Positions 16,075 through 23,989 of a stretch of DNA of 33,808 bases are shown here, piece by piece. The stretch is taken from assembly GCA_016291435.1 (NCBI GenBank), contig JAEEXH010000026.1, forward strand, positions 1 through 33,808, given 5' to 3'. The notes beneath the pieces were generated by a model. The model searched no databases and had not been told where the DNA came from. It saw only the letters and a program-made list of their open reading frames with translations. The number at the start of each line of letters is the position of its first letter. Position 1 is the stretch's first letter. The stretch comes from Oscillospiraceae bacterium. GTDB taxonomy: Bacteria; Bacillota; Clostridia; Oscillospirales; Ruminococcaceae. The translations under genes and the position numbers were made by a program.

Positions 16075-16851
16075 TTAACCGTTGACCGCTGCCTGCACGA
16101 TGACGTTGAAATCCTCAGCCTTCAGCGATGCGCCGCCGATCAGACCGCCGTCGATATCCGGCTGTGCGAGCAGACCTGCGCAGTTCTTTGCGTTCATCGA
16201 GCCGCCGTACTGGATCGTGACAGCGTCTGCGACATCCTGACCGTAGAGCTTTGCGAGCTGTGCGCGGATGAATGCGCAGACCTCCTGTGCCTGCTCGTCG
16301 GTCGCGACCTTGCCGGTGCCGATTGCCCAGACCGGCTCATACGCGATGACAACATCCTTGACCTGCTCCGCGGTGACGCTCCAGAGGTCGAGCTTGATCT
16401 GTCTTGCGATGACTTCCTCGGTGATATTGCACTCACGCTCCCAGAGCAGCTCGCCGACGCAGACGATCGGCTTCAGACCTGCCTTCAGGGCAGCCAGCGT
16501 GCGCTTGTTGACAGTCTCGTCGGTCTCGCCGAAATACTGTCTGCGCTCGGAGTGACCGATGACGACATACTCGACGCCGAGCTCAGTGAGCATCGGAGCG
16601 GAGATCTCGCCGGTGAATGCGCCCTTCTCCTCGAAGTGGACATTCTCTGCGCCGATCTTGACATTGCTGCCTGCGGTCGTGTTCACGGCAGTCTCCAGAT
16701 TGGTGAACGGCACGCATGCGATGACCTCGATCTTGCCCTCAGCATTTGCGACGAGCGGCTTGATCGCCTCGAGCAGTGCCTTTGCCTCGGGGCGGGTGTT
16801 GTTCATTTTCCAGTTGCCGGCGATGATCGCCTTTCTCTTTGCCTTATTCAT
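16075..16851 (-). CDS. tpiA: Triosephosphate isomerase
   Basis: This glycolytic TIM-barrel enzyme interconverts dihydroxyacetone phosphate and glyceraldehyde 3-phosphate. The 258-aa product shows Asn13 and Lys15 (AGNWKMN), catalytic His100 in IGHSERR, the general base Glu172 in AYEPVWAIGTG (start of the mobile loop), and the phosphate-binding IQYGGSMN and GGLIGGASL near the C terminus. The usual CVGET is CVGEL here. The ATG at 16851 follows AAAGGAG; 23 in-frame codons upstream lack conservation. Confidence 0.97.
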   Translation of the reverse strand: MNKAKRKAIIAGNWKMNNTRPEAKALLEAIKPLVANAEGKIEVIACVPFTNLETAVNTTAGSNVKIGAENVHFEEKGAFTGEISAPMLTELGVEYVVIGHSERRQYFGETDETVNKRTLAALKAGLKPIVCVGELLWERECNITEEVIARQIKLDLWSVTAEQVKDVVIAYEPVWAIGTGKVATDEQAQEVCAFIRAQLAKLYGQDVADAVTIQYGGSMNAKNCAGLLAQPDIDGGLIGGASLKAEDFNVIVQAAVNG

Positions 16852-16909
16852 GATAATACTCCTTTGAATATATATTTCCGGCAGATGCCGGATGATTTCC
16901 TTTTTTGCT

Positions 16910-17194
16910 TTACAGCGCAAACCACGCGATTACCGCGCAGATGACCGGGCAGATATTGAACAGAAGGTTGCCGGTGAAGGTATCTCCGTCGCTGACTGCT
17001 TTGCCGATTGCAAAACCGATGCCGCCCAGCGCACTGTAGATGCCGATGCCTGCCAGCACCGAAACGGCCGTGCCCCAGCCGAAATGTGCGCGCAGCTTCA
17101 TCGTGAACACTGCAATGCTGCCGACCGCCAGTGCGATCACGATGATCATACCGATCACAGTGCCGATTACGGCATTGCCTTTTATTTTGCGCAT
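16910..17194 (-). CDS. Small uncharacterised membrane protein
   Basis: This 94-aa protein is very hydrophobic with two to three predicted helices (about 8-31, 41-65, 76-94) and a short basic N terminus. AAAGGAG precedes the ATG. It sits 22 nt after the preceding TPR-like membrane-protein gene and 58 nt before tpiA. No family is recognised. Confidence 0.8.
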   Translation of the reverse strand: MRKIKGNAVIGTVIGMIIVIALAVGSIAVFTMKLRAHFGWGTAVSVLAGIGIYSALGGIGFAIGKAVSDGDTFTGNLLFNICPVICAVIAWFAL

Positions 17195-17216
17195 AAACGC
17201 TCACTCCTTTCGCAAA

Positions 17217-18245
17217 TCACAAAAACGGGATCGACGCCATATCATCGGGATGCTCGCCGTGCTCCTTCGAGATCGGCGGAACGGATAAATCCGTGCCCGC
17301 GGGGAGCGGACGCTCACGGGAAACATCAATGCCCGCTGCGGTGGTAGATGCAAAATCTGCGTAGATGCGTGCCTGTCCAAGCATCCGCAGCAGCTCGCTG
17401 CGCTTGCCCTGCGGCAGCATATGCGCTGTGGAGATCTCGCCCTCCAGCTGCTTTGCGTAGGAATCTGCCTCCTCAAGCCTTCCCTCTGCATAGAGCAGGC
17501 TGAGTGCAAAGGCTTCCTCTGTCAGGTGCGCCTGGGTGTCCTCCATATCGCGCAGCCGCTGCTGCACAAGCAGCCGGTAGCTCTCGACCGCATCATAATC
17601 ACCGGCGCGCTGCGAAAGCACCGCCGCCAGCATGTAATAGACAAGCGCATCGTCAAGATACGGGCGGTATCTGTCCGTGAGCAGCGGAGTCTGCATATAG
17701 ATGCTGTCCAGCCACAGGCGGTTCTGCACGAAGAGCTGGTCGGCGCGGTCGAGATTGCCGCTCAGTGCTGCAATCCGCAGCATGATGACATGCTTCATCG
17801 CGAGCAGACGCTCCGAAAGCTGATCGTTGTCCGCCTGCGCATACTGCTCTCTTGCAACGGGATAATCCTCGCACATCATATAGAGGTATGCCGCCATGAT
17901 CCGCTCCCTGCCGTAGCCGAAGGGATTGGAATGCTTGCAGATAAAGCCCATGTCCGGCGAATAGCCGTCCTTTTCATACATCTGATCGAGCTTCATGAGA
18001 TTCGTCTTGCCGGTCAGGAGCGTCAGCAGGCGGAACGCAAACACCACAGAGAGCGATGTCACGCACGCCAGGAACAGAAACATCAGGAACATCGAGAACA
18101 TCTGTACCGGATAGCTCGGCTTGAACGAAACGAGGATGCCGAAGAATGCAAAGAAGATAAATGTCCACTTTGCAAACTGCCTGATGATGCGCGGGGTATC
18201 CGGCGGCATCAGTTTATTGAGCACGCTGAGGAACCATTCTTTCAT
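17217..18245 (-). CDS. Membrane-anchored TPR-like protein (second of pair)
   Basis: The 342-aa product, using the ATG at 18245 after GGAGG, has two N-terminal membrane helices (about 27-41 and 48-76) followed by an alpha-helical, Ala/Leu/Tyr-rich region resembling degenerate TPR repeats (for example YPVAREQYAQADND, NLDRADQLFVQNRLW, RLEEADSYAKQLEGE). It starts 13 nt after a gene of the same architecture, so the two look like diverged relatives acting together at the membrane. A Pro/Ser-rich tail ends the protein. Function unknown. Confidence 0.85.
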   Translation of the reverse strand: MKEWFLSVLNKLMPPDTPRIIRQFAKWTFIFFAFFGILVSFKPSYPVQMFSMFLMFLFLACVTSLSVVFAFRLLTLLTGKTNLMKLDQMYEKDGYSPDMGFICKHSNPFGYGRERIMAAYLYMMCEDYPVAREQYAQADNDQLSERLLAMKHVIMLRIAALSGNLDRADQLFVQNRLWLDSIYMQTPLLTDRYRPYLDDALVYYMLAAVLSQRAGDYDAVESYRLLVQQRLRDMEDTQAHLTEEAFALSLLYAEGRLEEADSYAKQLEGEISTAHMLPQGKRSELLRMLGQARIYADFASTTAAGIDVSRERPLPAGTDLSVPPISKEHGEHPDDMASIPFL

Positions 18246-18258
18246 ACATGAGCCTCCG

Positions 18259-19089
18259 TTATACCGTCTGTGAATAGCGGGATGCCTTGCTGACCGCATG
18301 CAGCAGTCTGTCACGCTGCCAGTCCTTCATATCCGCCGCCGCAATCTTTGCCCGGATGCTGTCCGCCAGCGCATCCGCCTCTGCGGTTTGCCGGAGCGCA
18401 TAGAGCCGCTCAGCGCACGCAATCTCCGCGATGAGCCGCAGGACGTCATTACCGTCGGAATCGTGCGCTCTCACAAGATCGCAGTAATACGCCGAAGTAT
18501 CCGCATCGCCGTGCAGTGCATACACAAGTGATGCCGTCGCATAATAGGCGCTTGCCGCCTGGCTGTTCAGCTTTGCATAGCTGTCCAGCATCGTGCGGTT
18601 GGCAGAAAGAATCTGATATGCCTCCGCCGCTCTGCCTGTTTCGGTGCAGAGAAGCATGCGGCAGTTATAGAAGATGAGCTGCTGCGGCGGCTGCACCTGC
18701 TTCGGCACGATCGCACGGAGCAGGGTCTCCGCTTCCGTGTAGCGCTCCAGCAGGATCAGCATGTCGATATACCGAAGCTGCTCCTCGATTCCCGGGTTCG
18801 GATAGATCTCGCGGTGCTTTTGCAGCACTTCATCGCAGACGCCCTTCTCCGCCATCAGGTCATAGAGCGGCTTTTCCCGTTTGAGCTTCCGCAAGACCCA
18901 TGTATACAGCAGGAAATTCAGGATCAGCCAGACTGCCGCCGCGCCTGCAAGAAGCAGGGGCAGAGAGGCACGTCTTCCGAACGCTGCCCAGAGCGCCGCA
19001 GTGCAGACCAGCAGTCCGCCGAGCAGCGGGAGCATGACCCGCCAGAGCGAACTGACGTACTGTTTCAGAAGCTGTGCATGTGTCGGCAT
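18259..19089 (-). CDS. Membrane-anchored TPR-like protein (first of pair)
   Basis: The 276-aa protein has two membrane helices (about 18-37 and 43-66) and a helical C-terminal domain with TPR-like segments (RYTEAETLLRAIVP, GRAAEAYQILSANR, QTAEADALADSIRA). Its layout parallels the next gene. AAAGGAC precedes the ATG. It follows pgk after 78 nt containing a hairpin. Such proteins may scaffold protein complexes, but no function can be assigned. Confidence 0.85.
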   Translation of the reverse strand: MPTHAQLLKQYVSSLWRVMLPLLGGLLVCTAALWAAFGRRASLPLLLAGAAAVWLILNFLLYTWVLRKLKREKPLYDLMAEKGVCDEVLQKHREIYPNPGIEEQLRYIDMLILLERYTEAETLLRAIVPKQVQPPQQLIFYNCRMLLCTETGRAAEAYQILSANRTMLDSYAKLNSQAASAYYATASLVYALHGDADTSAYYCDLVRAHDSDGNDVLRLIAEIACAERLYALRQTAEADALADSIRAKIAAADMKDWQRDRLLHAVSKASRYSQTV

Positions 19090-19123
19090 CGTGATCTGTC
19101 CTTTCGCGTCAGAAATACAGCAC

Positions 19124-19148
19124 AGGCGGATTGGTGCGCAATCCGCCT
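19124..19148 (-). other. Hairpin after pgk
   Basis: AGGCGGATT (19124-19132) pairs with AATCCGCCT (19140-19148), a 9-bp stem shortly after the pgk stop. The sequence that follows on the minus strand is only weakly T-rich, so it may be a partial terminator lowering expression of the downstream genes relative to pgk. Confidence 0.6.
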
Positions 19149-19167
19149 ATACTGATATGCAGTTATC

Positions 19168-20397
19168 TTACTTCTCAGCGATTGCTGCGACACCCGGGAG
19201 CACCTTGCCCTCAAGATACTCAAGGGAAGCGCCGCCGCCGGTGGAGATGTGGCTCATCTTATCTGCAAAGCCAAGCTGGATCGCAGCCGTTGCGGAGTCG
19301 CCGCCGCCGATGATGGTGGTCGCATCAGCAGCAGCCAGTGCCTCGCAGACAGCGACAGTGCCCTTCTTCAGGGTCGGGTTCTCAAAGACGCCCATCGGGC
19401 CGTTCCAGACAACGGTCTTTGCGGACTTTGCAGCCTCAGCGAAGAGTGCAGCAGTCTTCGGGCCGATATCAAGACCCATCTTGTCAGCCGGGATCTTGCC
19501 CGCCTCAACGAACTCGACCTCGATCTCAGCGTCGATCGGATCCGGGAAGGAAGCCGCCACAGCGGTATCAACCGGGAGCAGGATCTTCTTGCCGAGCTCA
19601 GCAGCCTTTGCGAGCATCTCCTTGCAGTAGCCGATCTTCTCCTCATCCACGAGGGACTGACCGATCTCGCCGCCCTGTGCCTTGATGAAGGTATATGCCA
19701 TGCCGCCGCCGATGATGAGCGTATCGCACTTCTCGAGCAGGTTGGAGATGACGTTCAGCTTGTCTGCGACCTTTGCGCCGCCGAGAATTGCAACGAACGG
19801 ACGCTGCGGATCCTCAACTGCGTTGCCGAGATACTGGATCTCCTTCTGCATCAGATAGCCGACTGCGGTCTCCTTGACGAAGCGTGCAACGCCGACAGTG
19901 GAAGCATGTGCTCTGTGAGAGGAGCCGAATGCATCCATCACGAACACCTGACCGTCAACGAGGTCTGCGAGCTCCTTGGAGAAGCCGTCATACTCTGCTT
20001 CCTTGGTCTCCTCATTGCCGCGGAAACGGGTGTTCTCGAGGAGCACGATCTCGCCGTCCTGCATTGCAGCGACAGCAGCCTTTGCGTGCTCGCCGACGAC
20101 GGTATCGTCAGCAGCAAAGACGACCTTTGTGCCGGGCAGCAGCTCTGCGAGGCGCTTTGCGACCGGTGCGAGGGAGAACTTTGCCTCCGGGCCGTTCTTC
20201 GGCTTGCCGAGGTGCGAGCAGAGCACCAGCTTGCCGCCGTCTGCGAGCAGCTTCTTGATGGTCGGGAGCGCCGCAGTGATGCGGTTGTCGTTGGTGATCT
20301 CGCCGTCCTTCATCGGGACATTGAAGTCGCAGCGGACAAGGATCTTCTTGCCCTTTGCCTGAATGTCGTCAACCGAAACCTTGTTAAGTCCAGCCAT
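19168..20397 (-). CDS. pgk: Phosphoglycerate kinase
   Basis: This glycolytic enzyme transfers phosphate from 1,3-bisphosphoglycerate to ADP. The 409-aa length is typical. It shows the N-domain substrate motifs RCDFNVP (22-28) and SHLGKPK (61-67), LLENTRF, and the C-domain nucleotide motifs [19 protein letters not shown] and [19 protein letters not shown] precedes the ATG. It is the first gene of the minus-strand glycolytic cluster, with promoter 20475-20503 and a hairpin at the very 5' end of the mRNA. Confidence 0.97.
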   Translation of the reverse strand: MAGLNKVSVDDIQAKGKKILVRCDFNVPMKDGEITNDNRITAALPTIKKLLADGGKLVLCSHLGKPKNGPEAKFSLAPVAKRLAELLPGTKVVFAADDTVVGEHAKAAVAAMQDGEIVLLENTRFRGNEETKEAEYDGFSKELADLVDGQVFVMDAFGSSHRAHASTVGVARFVKETAVGYLMQKEIQYLGNAVEDPQRPFVAILGGAKVADKLNVISNLLEKCDTLIIGGGMAYTFIKAQGGEIGQSLVDEEKIGYCKEMLAKAAELGKKILLPVDTAVAASFPDPIDAEIEVEFVEAGKIPADKMGLDIGPKTAALFAEAAKSAKTVVWNGPMGVFENPTLKKGTVAVCEALAAADATTIIGGGDSATAAIQLGFADKMSHISTGGGASLEYLEGKVLPGVAAIAEK

Positions 20398-20431
20398 GTC
20401 AATTACATCCTTTCAGATTGGGATTTGTTTG

Positions 20432-20470
20432 GAGTCGGCGCACTGACCCCCTGAGGGCACACGCCGCCTC
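20432..20470 (-). other. 5'-terminal mRNA hairpin of pgk operon
   Basis: CGGCG (20436-20440) pairs with CGCCG (20462-20466), extended by GAG/CTC after one mismatch. The stem starts almost exactly where transcription from the 20475-20503 promoter would begin (about 20468). Such 5'-end hairpins are known to protect mRNAs from decay; this role is inferred here. Confidence 0.45.
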
Positions 20471-20474
20471 TTAT

Positions 20475-20503
20475 ATTTTACACTATTTTTCCGATTTTTG
20501 CAA
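20475..20503 (-). promoter_or_regulatory. Promoter of the pgk-led glycolytic cluster
   Basis: On the minus strand TTGCAA (20498-20503) and TAAAAT (20475-20480) are separated by 17 bp. No other clear promoter is seen within the tightly packed cluster down to gpmI. Confidence 0.75.
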
Positions 20504-20544
20504 GAGGGAAAGCGGGGGTTTCTGCAATTTTTTTCGGGACAGAA

Positions 20545-20579
20545 TAAAAATGCCCGCCGGAGGGGTATTCCGGCGGGCA
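20545..20579 (-). terminator. Terminator after lipoprotein gene
   Basis: A perfect 10-bp GC stem (20551-20560 with 20570-20579) is followed on the minus strand by TTTTTATT. It lies 14 nt past the lipoprotein stop codon. Confidence 0.88.
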
Positions 20580-20593
20580 CTTTGCAGCAAAGC

Positions 20594-21703
20594 TCAAGGC
20601 TCGAATATATATTCGATTTTATCATAATCTATACCATACGCCCAAATAGAAGCGACATCGGTTGAGCCATTGCCATTCAGATTCTCCGCATAGGCGCTAA
20701 AGTACCCATCTTCCGAATCAACGATTTGATCACCTTTATAGAACAAAAGCTTGAATTTGGCGAATGTCCCCAGATTATCCTTGACCTGCTTGAATGTAAT
20801 ATATAAATTATCTTCCGACTGATCATACTGTACCATTTCGACAGCATCACGATCTCCCGCCATAAACGAGTCTTTTTCTACTTTATACTGCGGCTGCAAA
20901 TCTGCATTCGATATATCTCCATCGAAATAAAACTGGATATAGTTTGATTCACCTTTTGTCAGGACTATATCATTAGTCGATTTCCCTACAACGCTCCCAT
21001 CTGATGCGTATGCAAGCATTGATGCGCTGATGGATGCGTTCTGTTTTGCCTGCACTTTGTGAATCACAATTGTGTGTCCAATCGAATTGGTAATAGTCGC
21101 AGTAGTTTCAATATCATAATACTGATTATGCTCATAAGATTCATCGCCGGCGGTTGTTTCAGCGTCTGATTCGCCATTTGTACTTTCAGTGTTTGAAGAA
21201 TCGCCCTGATCTTCTGAGTTTGTAGTCATTTCAGCTTCAGATTCACTGTTTAAGCTGTCAGAATCCGAAGAGTCATCCTGCTTACTCACACTGATCATAT
21301 CATACTGAATAAGCCATGACCCAAGCATGCTTTGCACCTGCTTCACTTTCACGGTCACCAGATCGCCTTCTTTGGCATTCGGATTCTCCGACGAAACAAA
21401 ATTCAGATGCTCACCCGTTATCAGGTTATACCCAAATGCAGATTGCGGTTCCAATTTGTTGACTTTGAACTGCACCGTTTTTCCTTCAAGATTATCACCC
21501 GAATTCAACGCGCTTTCAAATGCTTTCACATCATCATAGTCTAATTCAGCTGCCGTAGGCTCCTCCGCAGAGGATTCACTGCTGCTTTGTGCAGATTCAG
21601 CAGTGCTGGAGATGGAAGTATCTGTCGTTCCGCAGCCGCCAAATAGCCCCAATGTTCCGGCACTCAGCATTAACGAAAGCAGCAGATAAGTTTTTTTCTT
21701 CAT
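20594..21703 (-). CDS. Uncharacterised lipoprotein with two domains and an acidic linker
   Basis: The 369-aa product has a signal peptide and lipobox FGGC (21-24), so it is likely anchored on the outer face of the membrane. After a Ser/Glu-rich tether comes an OB-fold-like domain (about 55-140; GKTVQFKVNKLEP and GDLVTVKVKQVQ), then an acidic Ser/Asp/Glu linker, then a beta-rich C-terminal domain resembling FxLYD/DUF4352-type extracellular domains. Family placement is tentative. Codon usage is more AT-rich than the flanking glycolytic genes. It is transcribed from a consensus promoter whose spacer is filled by a TAGGACA-N3-TGTCCTA palindrome, and divergently from a small XRE regulator. Confidence 0.85.
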   Translation of the reverse strand: MKKKTYLLLSLMLSAGTLGLFGGCGTTDTSISSTAESAQSSSESSAEEPTAAELDYDDVKAFESALNSGDNLEGKTVQFKVNKLEPQSAFGYNLITGEHLNFVSSENPNAKEGDLVTVKVKQVQSMLGSWLIQYDMISVSKQDDSSDSDSLNSESEAEMTTNSEDQGDSSNTESTNGESDAETTAGDESYEHNQYYDIETTATITNSIGHTIVIHKVQAKQNASISASMLAYASDGSVVGKSTNDIVLTKGESNYIQFYFDGDISNADLQPQYKVEKDSFMAGDRDAVEMVQYDQSEDNLYITFKQVKDNLGTFAKFKLLFYKGDQIVDSEDGYFSAYAENLNGNGSTDVASIWAYGIDYDKIEYIFEP

Positions 21704-21737
21704 GATTCATCCATCCTTTCAGAATAATATTATCATA

Positions 21738-21766
21738 ATTATAGGACAATCTGTCCTATTTGTCAA
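21738..21766 (-). promoter_or_regulatory. Consensus promoter of the lipoprotein gene with embedded operator
   Basis: On the minus strand TTGACA (21761-21766) and TATAAT (21738-21743) match consensus at all 12 positions with a 17-bp spacer. The palindrome TAGGACA-ATC-TGTCCTA (21742-21758) fills the spacer and overlaps the -10, so a bound repressor would block RNA polymerase. Confidence 0.85.
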
Positions 21767-21830
21767 TGATAAAAGCTGTTTTTCTACGAATTCCATGAAC
21801 CGCTTAGCCAGCGGTTGTGCATACTGCACA

Positions 21831-21847
21831 TAGGACATATTGTCCTA
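21831..21847. promoter_or_regulatory. Second TAGGACA-N3-TGTCCTA operator
   Basis: TAGGACA-TAT-TGTCCTA is a perfect palindrome with the same arms as the operator at 21742-21758, 89 bp away centre to centre. It lies just upstream of the expected -35 position of the XRE gene promoter (TATAAT at 21875-21880), suggesting autoregulation or cooperative looping. Confidence 0.75.
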
Positions 21848-21874
21848 AATCGGTAACGATAGAATCTTATCCGT

Positions 21875-21880
21875 TATAAT
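21875..21880 (+). promoter_or_regulatory. -10 element of XRE regulator gene
   Basis: A consensus TATAAT lies 41 bp before the start codon. The -35 position (GGTAAC) is poor, consistent with a promoter that is weak or depends on a regulator. Confidence 0.5.
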
Positions 21881-21921
21881 TGAATCATGTTTAGAAAGCA
21901 GGCAGAAAGGAGGCACCGCGC

Positions 21922-22134
21922 ATGTTCAGCCGCATCCGTGATCTGCGCGAGGATCACGACAAAACACAGCGCGAAATCGCGGAGTATCTCTTCTGCGATC
22001 AGTCGCTCTATTCCAAATATGAGCGCGGCATCCGCCCTGTGCCGGTCGAAATCATCATCAAGCTCGCGCTCCTTTACGGCACCAGCACCGATTATATCCT
22101 CGGGCTCACCGACTGCCCCGAACCGCAGAAATAA
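21922..22134 (+). CDS. Small XRE-family transcriptional regulator
   Basis: This 70-aa protein is little more than one Cro/C1-type helix-turn-helix domain: IRDLREDHDKTQREIAEYL, then DQSLYSKYERGIRPVP as recognition region, then LALLYGTSTDYILGLTD. AAAGGAGG lies 9 nt before the ATG. It is divergent from the lipoprotein gene, and the shared intergenic region contains two identical-arm palindromes, so it probably represses the lipoprotein gene and controls itself. The effector is unknown. It ends in a bidirectional terminator. Confidence 0.92.
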   Translation: MFSRIRDLREDHDKTQREIAEYLFCDQSLYSKYERGIRPVPVEIIIKLALLYGTSTDYILGLTDCPEPQK

Positions 22135-22135
22135 T

Positions 22136-22175
22136 AATCCCCGCACAGCCTCAAAGCGAGAACTGTGCGGGGATT
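22136..22175. terminator. Bidirectional terminator between XRE gene and ABC exporter
   Basis: A 13-bp perfect stem, AATCCCCGCACAG (22136-22148) with its complement (22163-22175), has T-rich flanks on both sides. It separates the convergent XRE and ABC exporter genes, whose stops lie 43 bp apart. Confidence 0.85.
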
Positions 22176-22177
22176 TC

Positions 22178-23989
22178 TTATGTTTCCTGTCCTGCAAACT
22201 GCGTCATATAAAGCTCGTGATATTTGCCGCCCCTCGCAAGCAGCTCCTCATGCGTGCCGCTTTCGACGATGCTGCCCTGATCCATGACGATGATCTGGTC
22301 GGCATCCTGAATTGTCGAAAGGCGGTGCGCGATAATCAGGCTCGTGCGGTCCTTCATCAGCGCCGCCATTGCGTTCTGGATGTTCTGCTCGGTGCGGGTA
22401 TCGACGCTCGACGTTGCTTCATCGAGAATCAGGATGCGCGGATACGAGAGAAATGCGCGCCCGATCGCGAGAAGCTGCTGCTCGCCCTGCGAGAGCGTCA
22501 CGCCCGTCTGCCCGATCACCGTGTCATACTGCTCGGGGAGCTTTGCGATCACACGGTCGCAATAGCTGGCATGCGCGGCGGCTTCGATCTCCGCCTGCGG
22601 TGCATCGCTGACCGCATAGGCGAGATTTGCGCGTACCGTGTCGCTGAACAGCTTGGTATCCTGCAAAACGATGCCGATGCTGTCGCGGAGCTCGCCGAGC
22701 GCAAGATCCCGGATATTCCTGCCGTCCAGCAGAATCTCGCCGCTGTCGATCTCATAGAAGCGCATCAGCAGATTGATGACGGTCGTCTTGCCGCTGCCCG
22801 TCGAGCCGACCAGTGCGATCTTCTTGCCCGATTCGATGTGCAGCGTGAAATCGTTGATGATGCGCTTGCCCTCGACATAGGAGAAATTCACATGCTTAAA
22901 ATCAATGATGCCGCGCACCTCGCCGGTGCTCTCGCCGGAGAAATCCTCCGATTCGGTATCGAGAATCGAGAAGACGCGCTCCGCGCCCGCGATCGCCGTC
23001 TGAATCTGCCCGTAAAGCTGTGCAAGCTCATTGATCGGGCGGGAAAACTGCTTTGAGTAGATGATGAACGCTGAAATCACGCCGACGGAGATATAGCCCT
23101 TCAGCGCGAAATATGCGCCGAAGACGGAGACGATCACAAAGGAGACATTCGAGAGCATGTTCATCACGGGTCCCATGCAGTTTGAGATGATCTCCGCGAT
23201 GATGCCGGTCTTCGTGAGCTGGTCGGCGGTCCCAGAGAAGTCGCCGATGACCTGCTTCTGCCGGTTATAAGCCATGATCGTGCGGTAATTCGTCACCATC
23301 TCCTCAACGGTGCCGTTCAGTCTGCCGAGCAGCTCCTGCCGCTTGACAAAATAGCGCCGCATGTGCTTGGACATGAAGCTCGTGAAGAACACGGTCAGGA
23401 TGACGGTCGAGCAGGAGAGCAGCCCGAGCGGGACGCTGTAATGCAGCATCATGGCGGTCGTGCCGATCAGCATAAGCACGCCGGAAAAGAGCGAGCTCAG
23501 CGACGACGAGATGATGCCGGAAATGTTGTCTGCGTCGTTTGTCATGCGGCTGATGAGGTCGCCGTGAGAATGCCCGTCAATATAAGAGATCGGCAGGCGC
23601 ACAATCTTGTCAAAGAGCTGTGTGCGCAGCCGGCTGACGATCCGCTGGCTGAGCGACGCGCTGATGTATCCCTGCAAAAGCGTGGTGATGCCCTGCACGG
23701 CATAGAGTGCAATCATGATGATCAGGATGCGGGGCAGGAGATCATACTCCGCGGAGACGATCTTGTCGATCGCCTGACTCTGGAAGCTCGGCGCAAAGAC
23801 CGATGCGAGCACGCTCACCAGCACCGCCGCAGACATCAGCAGCACCGTTTTGCGCTCCGGCTTGAAATACGCGAGAAGCCGCAGAAGCGTCTGCTTGCTG
23901 TTTTCCGCCTTTTCGATCGGTGCGCCCATCATGCCCGGACCGCGCCGGAAGCCCTGCTGCACCGATCTCGGGGTATATTTCTCAGCCAT
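22178..23989 (-). CDS. ABC exporter half-transporter, catalytically complete Walker B
   Basis: This 603-aa protein has about six membrane helices (residues 45-315) fused to an ATPase domain. The nucleotide-binding domain shows Walker A GSTGSGKT (395-402), a non-consensus signature LSQGE (499-503), Walker B ILILDE with catalytic Glu524, and the switch His in IIAHRLST. Its start overlaps the end of the other half-transporter gene by 8 nt. The pattern fits a heterodimeric exporter: this subunit supplies the catalytic Walker B, and its altered signature completes the degenerate site. The substrate could be a drug, lipid or peptide; unknown. Confidence 0.95.
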   Translation of the reverse strand: MAEKYTPRSVQQGFRRGPGMMGAPIEKAENSKQTLLRLLAYFKPERKTVLLMSAAVLVSVLASVFAPSFQSQAIDKIVSAEYDLLPRILIIMIALYAVQGITTLLQGYISASLSQRIVSRLRTQLFDKIVRLPISYIDGHSHGDLISRMTNDADNISGIISSSLSSLFSGVLMLIGTTAMMLHYSVPLGLLSCSTVILTVFFTSFMSKHMRRYFVKRQELLGRLNGTVEEMVTNYRTIMAYNRQKQVIGDFSGTADQLTKTGIIAEIISNCMGPVMNMLSNVSFVIVSVFGAYFALKGYISVGVISAFIIYSKQFSRPINELAQLYGQIQTAIAGAERVFSILDTESEDFSGESTGEVRGIIDFKHVNFSYVEGKRIINDFTLHIESGKKIALVGSTGSGKTTVINLLMRFYEIDSGEILLDGRNIRDLALGELRDSIGIVLQDTKLFSDTVRANLAYAVSDAPQAEIEAAAHASYCDRVIAKLPEQYDTVIGQTGVTLSQGEQQLLAIGRAFLSYPRILILDEATSSVDTRTEQNIQNAMAALMKDRTSLIIAHRLSTIQDADQIIVMDQGSIVESGTHEELLARGGKYHELYMTQFAGQET

